From: Schizochytrium sp. TIO01
Taxonomy: Eukaryota > Sar > Bigyra > Thraustochytrida > Thraustochytriidae
Direction of reading: 5' to 3'
DNA length: 64,000 bases
Assembly: GCA_004764695.1 (NCBI GenBank)
Contig: SMSO01000033.1
Span: forward strand, 2,309,001-2,373,000
The notes beneath the pieces are model-generated. The model was not told where the DNA came from. It worked only from the letters and a program-made list of their open reading frames with translations, and searched no databases. The translations under genes and the position numbers were made by a program. Every line of letters begins with the position of its first letter. Position 1 is the stretch's first letter. Below are positions 30,454 through 39,991 of the stretch, in pieces.

Positions 30454-32751
30454 TTGCGATCAAATCGAGAACGTGGCTCCGAATGCGCAGCACTGGGGCA
30501 CTTTTCGCTCTTGGTGGTGATGGAGCAAGAGTTGTTTGACCCCCTGGCTGTGCTCGAGCGAGTGCGAGCCTCAGCAGCGACCTCTAGAGACCGAGTTGGC
30601 AGTCATGGAGGTGAAAGAACAGGCTCAAGAACAGCGGTAAACCGTATAAACTCAGACTCAATCCTGCGATTAGGAGCTAACCCCGCCTCGAAAAGCAGTG
30701 AAACAGGTCTTGAGGTTGTTCAAAATGGGTCCAGCCAAAGCAATAGTTGGAAAGCGCCGAAACTGACTACTCAGGGCCGAAATGGATTTTCAGGGCGCAC
30801 TAGAATGTCGTCTTCTACTTCAGAAATGATATCTGCCCGTTCACATTCAGGTAAAACCTTGGATCTTGATGAAGTTGGACGTCTTGGATCACAATTTCTA
30901 GAGAACACTGAAGACCTTGAAGAAGCTTTAGAATTTAATCATAGACTTCAACAGGTTCCTGCAGAGTTGGTGGACAGACCTGTAGGCCCAGCAACGCTTA
31001 TGTCGATAGCAGAGCTGCAGATGGAGCTTGCTCAGGCTCATGCACGATTGGCAGATCAAGAAGTACGTCTGGCAGAGGCATCGGAAGAAAACAAAGCTCT
31101 GCAGACAAAACTCCATAAACACCTCGCTGAAAGGTCGCAGTGGCATCTTGAACGAAGAGAGCTTGAAAACCTGTTGGCGGAGACCAAGGAGCAGCTTGAC
31201 GACGCGCTAGCACAATACCAGCAAGTTCGAGGCGGAACCCCGCGACGCTCAAGTAAAATTGCAGCAAATACATCTTCATCTCTGTCGCTCACTTCCACCA
31301 TGCCTTCAACGACAATGGCAACGAAAGGGAGCTCGAGCGACCGTATCTCAGATCGATACAGTATTGCGCTGGTCGAGCGCCCGGCAAGTTCAGGAGGAAG
31401 GTCTACGGCGTCGCTAGTTCAAAGTGCACGACCCTTGAGCTCCGGTGGTCGTGTGGCCTCACGCCGCCCAACTGCTCAATCTTCAATGAGCAGTCCCCTT
31501 GACTGGGCCTCTGTCGAGGTATCCACAATGCAGTCGGAGACGTATGCACCAAGCGCACGGTCCCGACGACGGTCCGGGTTTGCTGCTTCTGCAGCAACAT
31601 TCCGTGGGAATAACAGTCCTCAGAACCAGAGTTCGCTTTCCGTCGCGACTACGAGTAGCGGGATGAAAATTGAAGCAGCTAGGGCATCTTCACCTCGTCG
31701 AATAGGTAAGCAAGGCGGCCTCCAAGAACAGCAACAGCGACAGCAAGAGAATATAAACACTCAACAAAGTTGGCCTCAAACATTGGGTCAATATGATCAA
31801 CTCGAGGAATTCGAAGCGTTCACTGATGTAGGCAATGATGATGGATTGGACCCCAAGGACATTCGGGATGGAGCAAGACTGACTCAGCTGGGGGTAGAAG
31901 CCGTTGTCTCTCAGACCTCCCAATCATTCAACCCCGAACGATGGACACCTGATACCTTTGCCGATGCTTTCCGAGAGGCGCCAACCCCTGCGTCTAGTGT
32001 ATCTCATAGAATGATGAGTAAACCTAGGCGGGGTAGCTCCTCCACTGGAAGCTTAAAATTGAACGGCAACGTCGGGCAAACATTTAATCCCTTTGATAAT
32101 CCAACTATTGCAGAAGAAACCAGTGGAATGTTTTCGGAATCGCCAGAACGTAGCAAACATAGCGGCCAGACGTCAAACCCATTTGACCGCTCTTCACTTG
32201 CTGCAGAAGAAGATGAACCTTTTCCGTCGTCTCATCGAGGAGGGCCCTCGAGCGAGTCCTCTGTAGGGGGAGGTGTCCAAAAACACCCGTTTATTGGAAC
32301 CGTACGGCGCGGTTCGCTGTTCCGTGAATCCGTATTTCACGTTGAAAATGAACATAGTATTGCACAGAAGCAGAGAACCACGGCAGTATTGGCTGCTGCC
32401 GCAAGTTCTAGCGGTCAGTCAGGTGGTGCAAGCAACCATAGCGGTCGCGCAAATAGAACTAAAGAAACGCATCGCCAGCATAGAATTGGCTCACTATCTT
32501 CCTTTGCCTCTGCTGGCACTTGGCACCGCAGAAGGCTAGAGGGGGACCAGGGCGATACCGCGTCAGAGATTGATTTCCTCGCTGCTTTTCATGAAGAAAG
32601 TGCATCAATAGAAAATGGGACACCCCGCCCGAGCACTGCTGGAGAGGACAGCCATCGCTCGAAGCGATCAACTTCCTCAACGCCAAAATCTCGAAACGGA
32701 TCAGGCTCCAAACCTAGCGTCCGGACAACAATTGATCTTACCGAGAATTGA
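30454..32751 (+). CDS. Gene A: coiled-coil and NPF-motif protein of unknown function (intact copy)
   Basis: The ORF has 765 residues; the true start may be Met23 (base 30520, MEQELFDPLAV). Residues 182-258 form a strong coiled coil (LAQAHARLADQEVRLAEA... ELENLLAETKEQLDDALAQY). The rest is low-complexity Ser/Gly/Arg/Thr. Two NPF tripeptides occur in similar settings, GQTFNPFDNPTIAEE (about 543-557) and GQTSNPFDRSSLAAEE (about 570-585), and SQSFNPERW precedes them. NPF binds EH domains of endocytic adaptors. The C-terminus ends TTIDLTEN, a SUMO-interaction-like motif that also occurs in the protein at 7362-8810. I do not recognise a family. The 3' half is duplicated, with decay, at 36561-37114. 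It converges on gene B, 150 bp away. Confidence 0.75.
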   Translation: MRSNRERGSECAALGHFSLLVVMEQELFDPLAVLERVRASAATSRDRVGSHGGERTGSRTAVNRINSDSILRLGANPASKSSETGLEVVQNGSSQSNSWKAPKLTTQGRNGFSGRTRMSSSTSEMISARSHSGKTLDLDEVGRLGSQFLENTEDLEEALEFNHRLQQVPAELVDRPVGPATLMSIAELQMELAQAHARLADQEVRLAEASEENKALQTKLHKHLAERSQWHLERRELENLLAETKEQLDDALAQYQQVRGGTPRRSSKIAANTSSSLSLTSTMPSTTMATKGSSSDRISDRYSIALVERPASSGGRSTASLVQSARPLSSGGRVASRRPTAQSSMSSPLDWASVEVSTMQSETYAPSARSRRRSGFAASAATFRGNNSPQNQSSLSVATTSSGMKIEAARASSPRRIGKQGGLQEQQQRQQENINTQQSWPQTLGQYDQLEEFEAFTDVGNDDGLDPKDIRDGARLTQLGVEAVVSQTSQSFNPERWTPDTFADAFREAPTPASSVSHRMMSKPRRGSSSTGSLKLNGNVGQTFNPFDNPTIAEETSGMFSESPERSKHSGQTSNPFDRSSLAAEEDEPFPSSHRGGPSSESSVGGGVQKHPFIGTVRRGSLFRESVFHVENEHSIAQKQRTTAVLAAAASSSGQSGGASNHSGRANRTKETHRQHRIGSLSSFASAGTWHRRRLEGDQGDTASEIDFLAAFHEESASIENGTPRPSTAGEDSHRSKRSTSSTPKSRNGSGSKPSVRTTIDLTEN

Positions 32752-33890
32752 GCACAACAAAGTAATGATTTGCAGGAGTACTATACTATTTTGTGCATAC
32801 ATTTCTAAGTATATGCAAACAAGCTCGCGTTGACTTGAGAACATTTATGCGTTAAGATTAGATTTGAGTGTTTTGGAGAGGTATCTATGAGCTATAGAAA
32901 TTTACTTTTTCTTGTAAATCTGCTTTTTCTTGATGTTGAGTTTCCCCAAACGCTCTTGCAAGCGCTGCTCATATGCTTGCCTCCAAATTTGTCTGCCCTC
33001 TTCGACCTTTGACAATTTTTTGGAATTAATGTAGAGGTTAGAAAAGGTAGGGGGAGTCCTGGCCCCCATCCCACCCCACTTTAATTGTTTCTTTGTCTCG
33101 CTAAGAAGCCTTTTGTTGAACTGTTCTATGGTCTCAGAATCAACGTCGCGGTTATAAAAGGTCGATCCGGCACAAAGGGCGAACAGAAGAGCAATCACCA
33201 TGTACTCCTTGAAAGGCATTCCATGTGCGAGCACAAGACCAATGCCGATTTGGATTGCAGCAAGTGGCATGAGCATTGGTGCATATACCTTGCACATACC
33301 GAAGCTCAATGCTCCTCGAATGAGGCACCACAGGTCATCAAACTCGCCAGAAATGGTTTCACTAGTCACTTGCAGAATAGGGTTATGGGTTGCAAGGTAT
33401 ACTTGACCTAGAGCGAAAAGGCCAAGACCTGCAAGTTTCGGAGTGGCCATCTTGACACTTATTTTGAGATTCACCAAAGTTCTTCGTGAGTAAAACCGCT
33501 ACTCGGGAAATTGCGTCAATCGTCTGGTTTGCGAAGCAAGACTGACCTCAAGGTAATTCAGGGTTCGGGGATGGTCAACGTAAGCAAATGCTGGTTTCCG
33601 CAGGGTAACAGCTTTTGGCTGGAGTGGTTGCACTCGCTTGAGTGTTGCCTATGCGCAAATTCAAGTTGTGGTTCTGTTGCTCTCAGTTTGGAATACACAG
33701 CCTTCGATAGTCTTACCGTTCCCACTACATAACATTTACGTGGGTTGTACGAAACTATCGTACTGTTGCTAACCGAATGGCTCTGTGAGAGTCAAGGAAT
33801 CCAGAACCTACTGCTAGACATATTTTTCAGCGTTGAAGTGATTGATGGATTTTTTTGACAAAGCCTGTAGTGTTGTTAATAGCTTGTCCA
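31752..33890. repeat. Segmental duplication, left copy
   Basis: From TATAAACACTCAAC in gene A, through both convergent stops, gene B and about 440 bp beyond gene B's start, this block matches 36561-38646 in the same orientation. The two copies are similar enough to read against each other by eye but carry many substitutions, so the event is not recent. Outside the block the sequences share nothing. Confidence 0.9.
32902..33450 (-). CDS. Gene B, left copy: small membrane protein with tail deleted
   Basis: The start at 33450 (MATPKLAGLGLFALG) aligns with the start of the right copy; an upstream Met at 33477 is less likely. The 182 residues keep the whole membrane part: a first span at about 5-22, then FGMCKVYAPMLMPLAAIQIGIGL and EYMVIALLFALCAGSTFY, followed by NRDVDSETIEQFNKRLLSETKK. 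After GARTP the acidic and Pro/Ser/Thr-rich tail of the right copy (about 130 residues) is replaced by some 30 unrelated residues before RLQERLGKLNIKKK, and the stop lies a few Lys-rich codons later. The frame survives, so it may still be made. Family unknown. A shortened paralogue or a pseudogene in the making. Confidence 0.6.
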   Translation of the reverse strand: MATPKLAGLGLFALGQVYLATHNPILQVTSETISGEFDDLWCLIRGALSFGMCKVYAPMLMPLAAIQIGIGLVLAHGMPFKEYMVIALLFALCAGSTFYNRDVDSETIEQFNKRLLSETKKQLKWGGMGARTPPTFSNLYINSKKLSKVEEGRQIWRQAYEQRLQERLGKLNIKKKQIYKKK

Positions 33891-36395
33891 ATTTCTTAAG
33901 TTTTGAAGTATATAGCAGCTAAGTGGTGTGTCTCTATGAGATCGTCTCAAGTACAATGGACACAAGACGAAAGCCTAGACTTCGACAATTCTGAGTCTTG
34001 GATAGGGCGATGGACTTGGAAGAACACGAGCAGATGTACTTGGACGAACACAAAAAGTGGATCAGAAATTAAAGAAGCTTGAATTTGCTAAGGTTTACTT
34101 AGAGAAAACCTTAGTAAGCGTTTTAGAAAGCCGCGAGCCTTGGAATCTCGAAATAGGTTCATAGAATTCTCTGGCGCAACAACCAAGTAGGGCTCTTAAT
34201 ATATCGCAATGATCTCTTCCTTGAATTCTTGAGGCTTGAAGTCAACGATGAAAAAGTTTTAAAGCTCCTCCCTTGTCGAAGAGGCTTTGGCACGCGTAAA
34301 ATCAATGGTGTCTTGAACTATGCCAAGTCGCAAACTGCAACCTCCGATGATCCATCAGGTCAGAATTTCTATTCGATGGCATAGTATTCTCTACAAGTGC
34401 TGCAATAGAAATTTTGCCATGCAAAAGACCATTGGCTACAGCCATAACTTACACTCCGCAGTTATAGCCGTTTTAATGAATGACCAGGCAATTTCTTGAA
34501 TGAATAATTGGATTTCTCCTACTCCGGCTGTCGGAGAATGTTTTTATTCCTTTCATTGTGATGACCGCCATCGCTACTTTTGAGAGGGCCATAAGAATAG
34601 AGAGTTTTATCTTCAAAACACGTCATCGCCAAGGTCCAATGAGCTAAACGGGGCACCATGATTCTCTTTACACGGGGAGGGAACAGCAGAGTAGAAGATG
34701 GATGACTCTCTTTGAATTTAAAAAGTTCACATTGCTCGAGAGGGTTCTTGAAAACTTTCTTCTTCTGTGTCCAAGTCCTACGTAATATTTGTGTGGCGAA
34801 AGAATGTGAAGCAAACCGTGTCGCGACGACGTTCTTAAATACTCACCTGTTTCACCTAAAGAATTTGCAAGTAAAGATCCTTCAAAAAGTTTGAGACACA
34901 TTTTGTGGGAGATCCTGAGCTCGAGTTTATCATTGCATGGTCAAGCAGGAGTTTCAACTGAATATTAGACTTGGCACATACTTGAGTATGTATCTGAGGA
35001 TATTCTAGCAAAGAAACTGGCAAAGAAACTGGCAAAAGCCCACTCGTATGAAACATGTCAGCCATATTGTTTAGTGTCTCTGCATAGGGATCCCGAAGAG
35101 GCTTTTCAGCGCGCGATATGTTACATGTTGCTGTCTCTGATAGGAGACACGTCTCAAGGATATTTCGTAGACATCTGCTGCGGTAGTTTCAGTAGATCCT
35201 CCTCTCCCCAAAATATGAACGCTCCGTCGCAAGAGCGATCTAATGGTGCGTATTTTTTGAACAATGAAGGGGGCTGTGGCTTTAATGTCAATCCGTTCAC
35301 CAGTTCGATTCCAATTGGGTAATCACAATGCGGACAAAATAATATTTTGCATTACACAAAACGTCGTTGCTGGATGCCACGTCGAGCATCTCCAGCATAA
35401 AGTCAGTCCTTATCGTACTGATAAGCATGGTCCGGTCTCCACGAACGCCATCACAGTCAATCCTTCATGTTAATATTAACAACTCATTCACGAGCATTGC
35501 CTATTTTTATACTAGAAACCTTCCATGTGCAATCTTGAATGAATTAAATTTCATATTCTCTAATGGACTTGCTATAACGATCTATATGCTATGATGGCCA
35601 TAAGTTTCATACTCAATCTCCAGATCTGCATACTTATCAATAGTCACGCCGATATTCGCCTCAGTCATCATGGTTTTCACAGGCTGGACCCGGAGGCGAA
35701 TTCTGCAAACCATCAACTGGAGACCCAGATTGAATAGACTCAGTCCTAAGTTCTTGTAATATTATTTGACCCCAACTCTAACCACCCCAATATTCGTTGA
35801 TCTCTATATTATATACAAGAAACAAGATTGTAATGTTTGTGAGGTATAATTCTTCTCCCCACGACAATGACTAAAGTGCAGATCTTCTCCCATTCACATG
35901 TAAATTCATCATTCTTTTATTTTGTGCACCCCCTACTCCACTGATAAAAAAAAATACTACTGACTCTTTATATCTAGATTATGATTTAATCTAATTTTAA
36001 ATAGAAATAAACACTCTCAATTTTAAAATTCGGGGACCGCCCATTTCTGTCTCTTGAAGTGTTGCATAATTGACTCTATCTGGGCAAAAGAAGGATGCAG
36101 GAATGACCAATTTTACCCCTTATATTAATGTTGTAAAACATGATTTTCATCGTATTCAAGAACATGCAAAATAATTTGACCCACCTTACAAAGATACTTG
36201 CAGAACCGCACCCCCCACCCACCCCCTTCTTTTTCGTCTGTACTGTGTGGGGTGTTCTGTGGAGGCTATACATTTTTTCTTGGACAATGGACCTTGTCAA
36301 CATTTTATTCCCAAATGTTAATTCTAAGTATTCTTTTCCTTTTCATCTCTACCTACGCTATCTCTTAGTGATTACCTTACACCAACTTAAAATAC
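33891..36395. other. Spacer between the duplicated blocks, no gene seen
   Basis: About 2.5 kb of AT-rich DNA. Short frames (for example 36140-36395, Phe/Pro-rich) have no protein character. A C-rich CACCCCCCACCCACCCCC run lies at 36210-36227. Confidence 0.45.
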
Positions 36396-36560
36396 TAAGC
36401 GACGCTTTGGAGTTTCTGTGCCAGGAAAAAATTCTTTGGAAAATAACCATTCGCATTCTCGTAGCACTCAATACAAGAAGAGTAACATTCGTCTGGCAAG
36501 ACGTGCCAGCACATGCTACCTATCTTTTCATTTGGTTATCGTTTTGTCATTGTTCTTTAA
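36396..36560. repeat. Direct repeat R, left copy (about 165 bp)
   Basis: Begins TAAGCGACGCTTTGGAG and ends TTTTGTCATTGTTCTTTA. A diverged copy in the same orientation lies at 38654-38822. This copy abuts the left edge of the right-hand duplicated block exactly. Confidence 0.8.
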
Positions 36561-37114
36561 TATAAACACTCAACAAAGTTGTCCTCAGACACTGGGTCAA
36601 TATGATCAACTCGAGGAATTCGAAGCGTTCACTGATGTAGGCAACGATGATGAATTGGACCCCAAGGACATTCGGGATGGAGCAAGACTGACTCATTTGG
36701 GAGTAGAAGCCGTTGTCTCTCAGACCTGCCAATTATTCAACCCCGAACGATGGACGCCTGATATCTTTGCCGATGCTTTCCGAGAGGCGCCAACTCCTGC
36801 GTCTAGTGTATCTTGTAGAATGATGAGTAATCCTAGGCGGGGTAGCTCCTTCTCTGGAAGTATTTTTTGCCTCTGCTGGCACTTGGCACCGTAGAAGGCT
36901 AGAGGGGGATCAGGGGGGTACCGCGTCAGAGATTGATTTCCTTGCAGCTTTTCATGAAGAAAGTGCATCAATAGAAAATGGGACACCCCGCCCGAGCACT
37001 GCTGGAGAGGACAGCCATCGCTCGAAGCAATCAACTTCCTCAACGCCAAGATCTCGAAACGGATCAGGCTCCAAACCTAGCGTCCGGACAACAATTGATC
37101 TTACCGAGAAGTGA
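36561..37114 (+). pseudogene. Gene A, right copy: truncated and frameshifted
   Basis: Matches the 3' part of gene A from its residue of about 434. It lacks the first 1.3 kb (start and coiled coil). After SNPRRGSSFSGS a net 446-bp deletion removes both NPF motifs and shifts the frame. The remainder, out of frame with the first part, encodes the same C-terminus ending TTIDLTEK. No start or promoter belongs to it. Confidence 0.85.
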
Positions 37115-37285
37115 GCACAACAAAGTAATGATTTGCAGAAGTACTATACTGTTTTGTGCAAATATTTCTAAGTATATGCAAACTAGCTCGCGTAGTTGAC
37201 TTGAGAACATTTATGCGTTAAGATTAGATTTGAGTATTTTGGGGATGTATCTGTGAGCTGCAGAAATTTACTTTCTCTTGTAAAT

Positions 37286-38152
37286 CTACTTTTTCTTGAT
37301 CTTGAGTTTCTCCAAACGCTCTTGCAAGCGCCTGTCTTGCTCTTCGAGAGCAAGACGCCGTGCGCGCTGGACAACTGATTCTGCTTTGGTGGCAGAGCTA
37401 GCAGAAGTGGGGGGTGCAATAGATGAAGGCGCGTCATTGGGAGGTTGCGTGGATGCGCTCACAGGTGAAGGAGTTGCGGGCAGACGAACCTCTGGTACAG
37501 TCGTAGGGAAAATCTTTGGAGTGTCAGCTTTTCGTTCAAAATTTTGCCTAGATGGAGTCTTATTTTGCGCTGCTGACAATTCAGGTTTTGTTGGCTCAAT
37601 TAGATTCACAGGCTTGTATGAGGCAGGAGGCTTGTCATCTTGCCCACCAACTTCTTCTTCTTCTTCTTCTTCTTCGCTCCTCTCAAAGTCATCTTCGGGA
37701 TTGCATGGCACCTCATCGTCAGCAACAAGGTCATCATTATAGCGGGTAGGCGAGGGAGTCCTGGCCTCCATCCCGCCCCTCTTTGATTGTTTCTTTGTCT
37801 CGCTAAGAAGCCTTTTGTTGAACTGTTCCATGGTCTCAGAATCAACGTCGCGGTTATAAAAGGTCGATCCGGCACAAAGGACGAACAGAAGCGCAATCAC
37901 CATGTACTCCTTGACAGGAATTCCAGGTGCAAGCTCAAGACCAATGCCGATTTGGATTGCAGCAAGTGGCATGAGCATTGGTGCATATACCTTGCACATA
38001 CCGAAGCTCAATGCTCCTCGAATGAGGCACAATAGGTCATCAAACTCGCCAGAAACTGCTTCACTAGTCACCTGCAGAATAGGATTATGGGTTGCAAGGT
38101 ATGCTTGACCTAAAGCGAAAAGGCCAAGACCTGCGAGTTGCCGAGCCACCAT
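37286..38152 (-). CDS. Gene B, right copy: small membrane protein with acidic, Pro-rich tail (full length)
   Basis: The protein has 288 residues. The N-terminal half is hydrophobic with about three membrane spans (LAGLGLFALGQAYLA at 6-20; CKVYAPMLMPLAAIQIGIGLEL at about 52-73; EYMVIALLFVLCAGSTFY at about 79-96). NRDVDSETMEQFNKRLLSETKK follows on one face. The tail has an eight-Glu run (about 157-164), a Lys/Pro/Ser/Thr-rich middle and a basic C-terminal helix (RARRLALEEQDRRLQERLEKLKIKKK region). The spans resemble no family I can name with confidence; a DoxX-like four-helix fold was considered but the motifs are absent. It is the better-preserved paralogue of 32902-33450. Confidence 0.75.
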   Translation of the reverse strand: MVARQLAGLGLFALGQAYLATHNPILQVTSEAVSGEFDDLLCLIRGALSFGMCKVYAPMLMPLAAIQIGIGLELAPGIPVKEYMVIALLFVLCAGSTFYNRDVDSETMEQFNKRLLSETKKQSKRGGMEARTPSPTRYNDDLVADDEVPCNPEDDFERSEEEEEEEEVGGQDDKPPASYKPVNLIEPTKPELSAAQNKTPSRQNFERKADTPKIFPTTVPEVRLPATPSPVSASTQPPNDAPSSIAPPTSASSATKAESVVQRARRLALEEQDRRLQERLEKLKIKKK

Positions 38153-38653
38153 CTTGACTCTATTTTGAGATTTCCCGAGGTTCTTCGTGAGTAAAACCGC
38201 TATTCGGAAATTGCGTCAATCGTCAGGTTTGAGAAGCAAGACTTACCTCAAGGTGACTCAAAGTTTGGGGACGGTCGACGTAAGCAAAGGCTGGTTTCCG
38301 CAGGGTAACAGCTTTTGGCTGGAGTGGTTGCACCCGCTTGAGTGTTGCCTATGCGCAGATTCAAGTTGTGGCTCTGTTGCAGAATACCTCTGAGAGTACT
38401 GATTCCAAAGTCCTACTGTTCACACTAGATAACATTTACGTGGACATTGTAATAGTAGCACTAGTTACCAACCTAGCTAGTCGATTATGTTCCTGGCAAT
38501 CCTTCCAGAGTAGCTGTTGCCAACCAGATGGCACTACTCGACTCAGGTAATCCAGAACCTAGTGTTATAGGCATGTTTTTCGGCGTTGACGTGATTGAGG
38601 AATTGCTTTTTGACAAAGCTTGTAGTGTTGTTGCTAGCTTGTCAAATAGCTAA

Positions 38654-38822
38654 TAAGCGATCCTCTGGAGGTTCTGTGTCAGGAAAGAACTCTTTGACTC
38701 ATTGAAAAAGAAACATTCGTATTCTCGTAGCACATAATGCAAAAAGAGTACCATTCGTTTGGCAAGATGTGTCAATACACCCTACCTATCTTCTAGTCTG
38801 GTTCTCCTTTTGTCATTATTCT
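38654..38822. repeat. Direct repeat R, right copy
   Basis: Begins TAAGCGATCCTCTGGAGG and ends TTTTGTCATTATTCTTTA. It starts a few bases after the right edge of the duplicated block. Compared with 36396-36560 it has scattered substitutions and a few small indels. Confidence 0.8.
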
Positions 38823-39072
38823 TTACTTATGCATGCAATACAGCTAGTTCATCTCTATTTCTAAATGGAAGAGATTATATAAAGGCTTTTCACAAAATAG
38901 AAGAGCAAACTTGATTCATGTATGCTTCCGTCCCGCGAAAATGCAAATGGCACTTCAAATGAAACTTTCGATAGTCGATCAGCGCATCATGTTATTTTTA
39001 CAAAAATTAATCACAATGTCTTTTATTTAAATTTGGAAACCTTTATCTCAGGGCCAGTGACACAGCCCATAA

Positions 39073-39991
39073 TTAAGGGCTTTCGGGCAAAGGCTCAGCA
39101 AGTCCATCATCATCAGCAGATTCGTAGTTGGTTTGAGGCGAAGAAACAGAATTCGTTCTACCTACAGGAGCCACGCGATTGTCATGGCCCTCAAAACTAA
39201 CGTGGGGAGTTTCAGAACCAGGGGAATGTGGACTATCGTCGCTGTCCCTGACGCTGCTGCAGACGCTGCTGACGTCGCTATCGCTGTCGCCGTTGCTGCT
39301 GTTATCGATTGCTTCTTTCGAGAGCGTAGACCCAGGCGGTTTCTTAGATGGTTTCTTTGGAGTTTCATATTTGTGCGAGTCTCGATTCTTCTTTCCATCA
39401 AAACTAGATGTACTCGCATCCTGCTTTTTCACCTTTGGGTTCGTCGAAGTTGGGTTCTGCGGGGTTTTCTTTGGATCTTTTCCCTTTGGATCCGTCGGGG
39501 TTGGGTTCTGCGGTGTTTTCTTTGGATCTTTGGACTTTTGCCCAGTCTTGACGTTTTTTCCTTGAGAAGAACTCGAGTTTTCACCCTTTGTAGGAGATGG
39601 TTGTGGATGCGTCTTTGGGGTTGTTCCTGAGGAAGGTTTCTTAGACGAATTCGTGTGCGATCCTGCGGGTGGCTTCTCAGGCGAGTTCGAATCTAAACAT
39701 GGCTTCACAGGTGTTTTGGGGGTCGAGAGTTCCTTCTTAAACGGCTGAGATGTAGTATTGCCAGAGTTATCACCTCCTGGATGACCTTTCGCAGGTTTTT
39801 TGGCATTTTTCTCAGCCTCACATTCTGTGTTCAACAATCTCAAACAAGATTTATAGAGAAAGCCTCTGGTCAGTCTGCATATCCATACATCGCTACTTCA
39901 AACAAAGCATTGTTTACATACCTGTGCTGCTAGAAACAAAAAACCATATCGCATATGCGATAACGCCTGCAAAAACTACTCCGACAATCAT
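39073..39991 (-). CDS. Single-span membrane protein with long Lys/Pro/Ser/Thr tail, two exons
   Basis: Exon 1 is 39991-39922 and encodes MIVGVVFAGVIAYAIWFFVSSST, a membrane span that starts at the first residue. The 97-bp intron begins GTATGT and ends AACACAG. Exon 2 (39824-39073) continues ECEAEKNAKKPAKG. The joined protein has 273 residues. The tail is very hydrophilic with Lys/Pro/Ser/Thr repeats (two copies of KDPKKTPQNPT...TDPK/TNPK) and an acidic Ser/Asp-rich C-terminus. This is the layout of a signal-anchored type III/tail-out protein, whose tail could be cytosolic or extracellular. Without the first exon the ORF has no Met start, which supports the splice. No family recognised. Confidence 0.7.

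Larger units (their letters stand above)
36561..38646. repeat. Segmental duplication, right copy
   Basis: Second copy of the block at 31752-33890, in the same orientation. It contains the broken gene A and the full-length gene B and is bracketed by the two R repeats. Confidence 0.9.

Noticed and set aside
39133-39630. 165-codon plus-strand ORF
   Set aside because: It is antisense to the Lys/Pro/Ser/Thr-rich exon; its Phe/Leu/Gly-rich content simply mirrors that composition.
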